6,506 nucleotides of DNA from Alphaproteobacteria bacterium (lineage in GTDB: Bacteria > Pseudomonadota > Alphaproteobacteria > Rhizobiales > Devosiaceae): positions 1 through 6,506 of the forward strand of contig JAHJOS010000196.1 of assembly GCA_018820005.1 (NCBI GenBank). Reading direction: 5' to 3'. Both the position numbers and the translations under genes were made by a program. Shown in pieces: positions 4,915-6,506 of the stretch (its first letter is position 1; each line of letters opens with the position of its first letter). The notes under the pieces were generated by a model. The model searched no databases. It worked only from the letters and a program-made list of their open reading frames with translations, and had not been told where the DNA came from.

Positions 4915-6506
4915 ATGTGCGGTATTGTAGGCATTGTTGGCAGCGAACCGGTTGCCACCCGTCTGGTCGACGCGCTCAAGCGCCTAGAATACCGCGGCTA
5001 TGATAGCGCCGGCGTCGCCACGCTTGAAGGCGGCGACATCACCCGCCGCCGCGCCGAGGGCAAGCTGGGCAATCTGGCGCAGAAGCTGAGCTTTGAGCCA
5101 CTTGGCGGCCGCATCGGCATCGGCCACACCCGCTGGGCCACCCATGGCGCCCCCACCGAACTCAATGCCCATCCCCATGCTACTGACCGCGTGGCCGTGG
5201 TGCACAATGGCATCATCGAGAACTACCGCGAGATGCTGGCCGACCTCGCTAAAGACGGGTATCTGCCCAAGACGCAGACCGACACCGAATCCGTCGCCCT
5301 CTGGGTCAGCCGCGAACTAGCCAATGGCGCCGATCCCGAACTGGCAGTGTCGCGCACCCTCAAGCATCTGCGCGGCGCCTTTGCCCTGGCGTTCCTGTTC
5401 AAGGGCCACGAAGGCCTCCTGATCGCCGCGCGCCATGGTGCGCCGCTGGCCATCGGCTATGGCACCTCTGAAATGTACCTCGGCTCAGATGCCATGGCGC
5501 TGTCGCCCTTCACCTCGCGCCTGAGCTATCTCGAGGATGGCGACTGGGCCGTGATCACCCGTGAGGGCGTCACCATCCGCGATGGCGCAGATGTCATCGT
5601 CCAGCGCGAAAAGCTGCTGTCGCAGGCTTCCGCGCTCATGGTCGACAAGGGCAACCACCGCCATTTCATGGCCAAGGAAATCTACGAGCAGCCCGAAACC
5701 ATCTCGCACACGCTCAGCAACTATGTGGATATGGGCGCCGAACGTGTCGCCTTGCGCGAAACACTCCCGTTCAACTTTGCCGATCTCAGCCGCCTGACCA
5801 TCAGCGCCTGCGGCACGGCCTATTTTGCCGGCGCCGTCGCCAAATACTGGTTCGAGAAATATGCCCGCCTGCCGGTGGATATCGATGTGGCCTCCGAGTT
5901 CCGCTATCGCGAGCCGCCGCTGGAAAAGGGCGGCCTGTCGCTGTTCATCTCCCAGTCCGGCGAGACGGCCGACACGCTGGCCGCGCTGCGCTATTGCGCC
6001 AGCCAGGGCCAGCATGTGGCGAGCCTGGTCAACACCCAGGAGTCCACCATCGCCCGCGAATCCGATGTGGTGTTCCCCATTCTCTGCGGTCCCGAGATCG
6101 GCGTCGCCTCCACCAAGGCGCTCACCGCCCAGCTCACCGCCCTGGCCAGCCTCGCCATCGCCGCTGGCCGCGCCCGTGGCGTGCTTGATGCCGCTCAGGA
6201 GGCCGAACTGGTGCGCGCCCTGATCGGTCTGCCCAGCGCCGTTTCCGAGGCTCTGGCCACCGAAGGCCAGATCATCGACATCGCCAAGCGCCTCTCCAAG
6301 GCCAAGGACGTGCTCTATCTCGGCCGTGGCCCCATGTTCCCCATCGCCATGGAAGGCGCGCTCAAGCTCAAGGAAATCAGCTATATCCACGCTGAAGGCT
6401 ATGCTGCCGGCGAGCTCAAGCACGGCCCCATCGCCCTGGTGGACGAAGCCATGCCGGTCATCGTCGTCGCGCCCTCGGACGAACTCGTCGACAAGACCCT
6501 GAGCAA
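4915..6506 (+). CDS. glmS: Glutamine--fructose-6-phosphate aminotransferase (isomerizing), 3' end outside the window
   Basis: Cytosolic first enzyme of hexosamine synthesis: fructose-6-phosphate plus glutamine gives glucosamine-6-phosphate plus glutamate. The frame is open from ATG 4915 to the right edge, giving 530 complete codons of the usual ~608, with no interruption. The N-terminal class II glutaminase domain starts MCGIVGIVG, so Cys2 becomes the N-terminal nucleophile after Met removal. It also has HTRWATHG at 71-78, HNGIIEN at 97-103 and DTES at 123-126. Two SIS sugar-isomerase domains follow: SACGTAY at 297-303, SQSGET at 346-351, GPEIGVASTK at 392-401, and catalytic E487 and H503 in the KLKEISYIHAEGY and ELKHGP region. 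A302 replaces the serine that follows CGT in E. coli (CGTS), a change I believe is common in alphaproteobacterial homologues. The missing part is the end of the second SIS domain and the conserved C-terminal loop. It forms an operon with glmU. Confidence 0.98.
   Translation, partial: MCGIVGIVGSEPVATRLVDALKRLEYRGYDSAGVATLEGGDITRRRAEGKLGNLAQKLSFEPLGGRIGIGHTRWATHGAPTELNAHPHATDRVAVVHNGIIENYREMLADLAKDGYLPKTQTDTESVALWVSRELANGADPELAVSRTLKHLRGAFALAFLFKGHEGLLIAARHGAPLAIGYGTSEMYLGSDAMALSPFTSRLSYLEDGDWAVITREGVTIRDGADVIVQREKLLSQASALMVDKGNHRHFMAKEIYEQPETISHTLSNYVDMGAERVALRETLPFNFADLSRLTISACGTAYFAGAVAKYWFEKYARLPVDIDVASEFRYREPPLEKGGLSLFISQSGETADTLAALRYCASQGQHVASLVNTQESTIARESDVVFPILCGPEIGVASTKALTAQLTALASLAIAAGRARGVLDAAQEAELVRALIGLPSAVSEALATEGQIIDIAKRLSKAKDVLYLGRGPMFPIAMEGALKLKEISYIHAEGYAAGELKHGPIALVDEAMPVIVVAPSDELVDKTLS

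Noticed and set aside
4905..4920. glmS ribozyme or riboswitch
   Set aside because: glmS starts 2 bases after glmU, leaving no leader; the glmS ribozyme is known mainly from Firmicutes leaders.
5485..6423. 312-codon open frame on the minus strand antisense to glmS
   Set aside because: It is fully contained in glmS, whose reading frame and motifs are continuous there. Composition (Gly, His, Ala, Asp) is typical of a shadow frame.

Overview
The window is a compact, GC-rich chromosomal segment of ordinary bacterial housekeeping genes. Gene content and protein style point to an alphaproteobacterium, most likely of the Hyphomicrobiales; a Devosia-like lineage is my best guess from general resemblance, not from a search. 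I see no mobile element, CRISPR array, phage gene or defence system, and no gene-free stretch over 300 bases (the longest gap is 139 bases, 3421-3559).

Left block, plus strand (1-1865): the 3' end of pgi (glucose-6-phosphate isomerase), then an APH/choline-kinase-fold phosphotransferase of unknown substrate starting 3 bases after the pgi stop, then a type I methionine aminopeptidase whose start overlaps the kinase stop by 4 bases (ATGA). The spacing indicates one transcription unit with translational coupling. The aminopeptidase keeps all five metal ligands but has divergent surrounding motifs, so it may be a second copy rather than the main housekeeping enzyme.

Middle block, minus strand (1909-3420), read right to left: a membrane-anchored coiled-coil protein with a SPOR-like C-terminal domain and a TTG start; a promoter with a perfect TTGACA -35 box and a GC-rich discriminator; tRNA-Lys(UUU) with an encoded CCA; then, only 33 bases beyond the tRNA, a small five-helix membrane protein of unknown function. 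No terminator is visible between the tRNA and that gene, so a mixed tRNA-mRNA transcript is plausible.

Right block, plus strand (3560-6506): glmU and glmS, 2 bases apart, divergent from the SPOR-like gene. GlmS makes glucosamine-6-phosphate from fructose-6-phosphate and glutamine. GlmU later acetylates glucosamine-1-phosphate and uridylylates the product to UDP-GlcNAc, the entry point to peptidoglycan and lipopolysaccharide. Pgi at the left edge supplies or drains the fructose-6-phosphate used by GlmS, so the window is enriched for hexosamine and cell-wall precursor metabolism. The intermediate mutase GlmM is not here. glmS runs off the right edge.

The points most worth a second look are the tRNA-Lys/membrane-gene arrangement, the SPOR-like protein divergent from the UDP-GlcNAc genes, the uncharacterised kinase between pgi and map, and the Asn-to-Asp change at a presumed magnesium ligand of GlmU. 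None amounts to a clearly new system.
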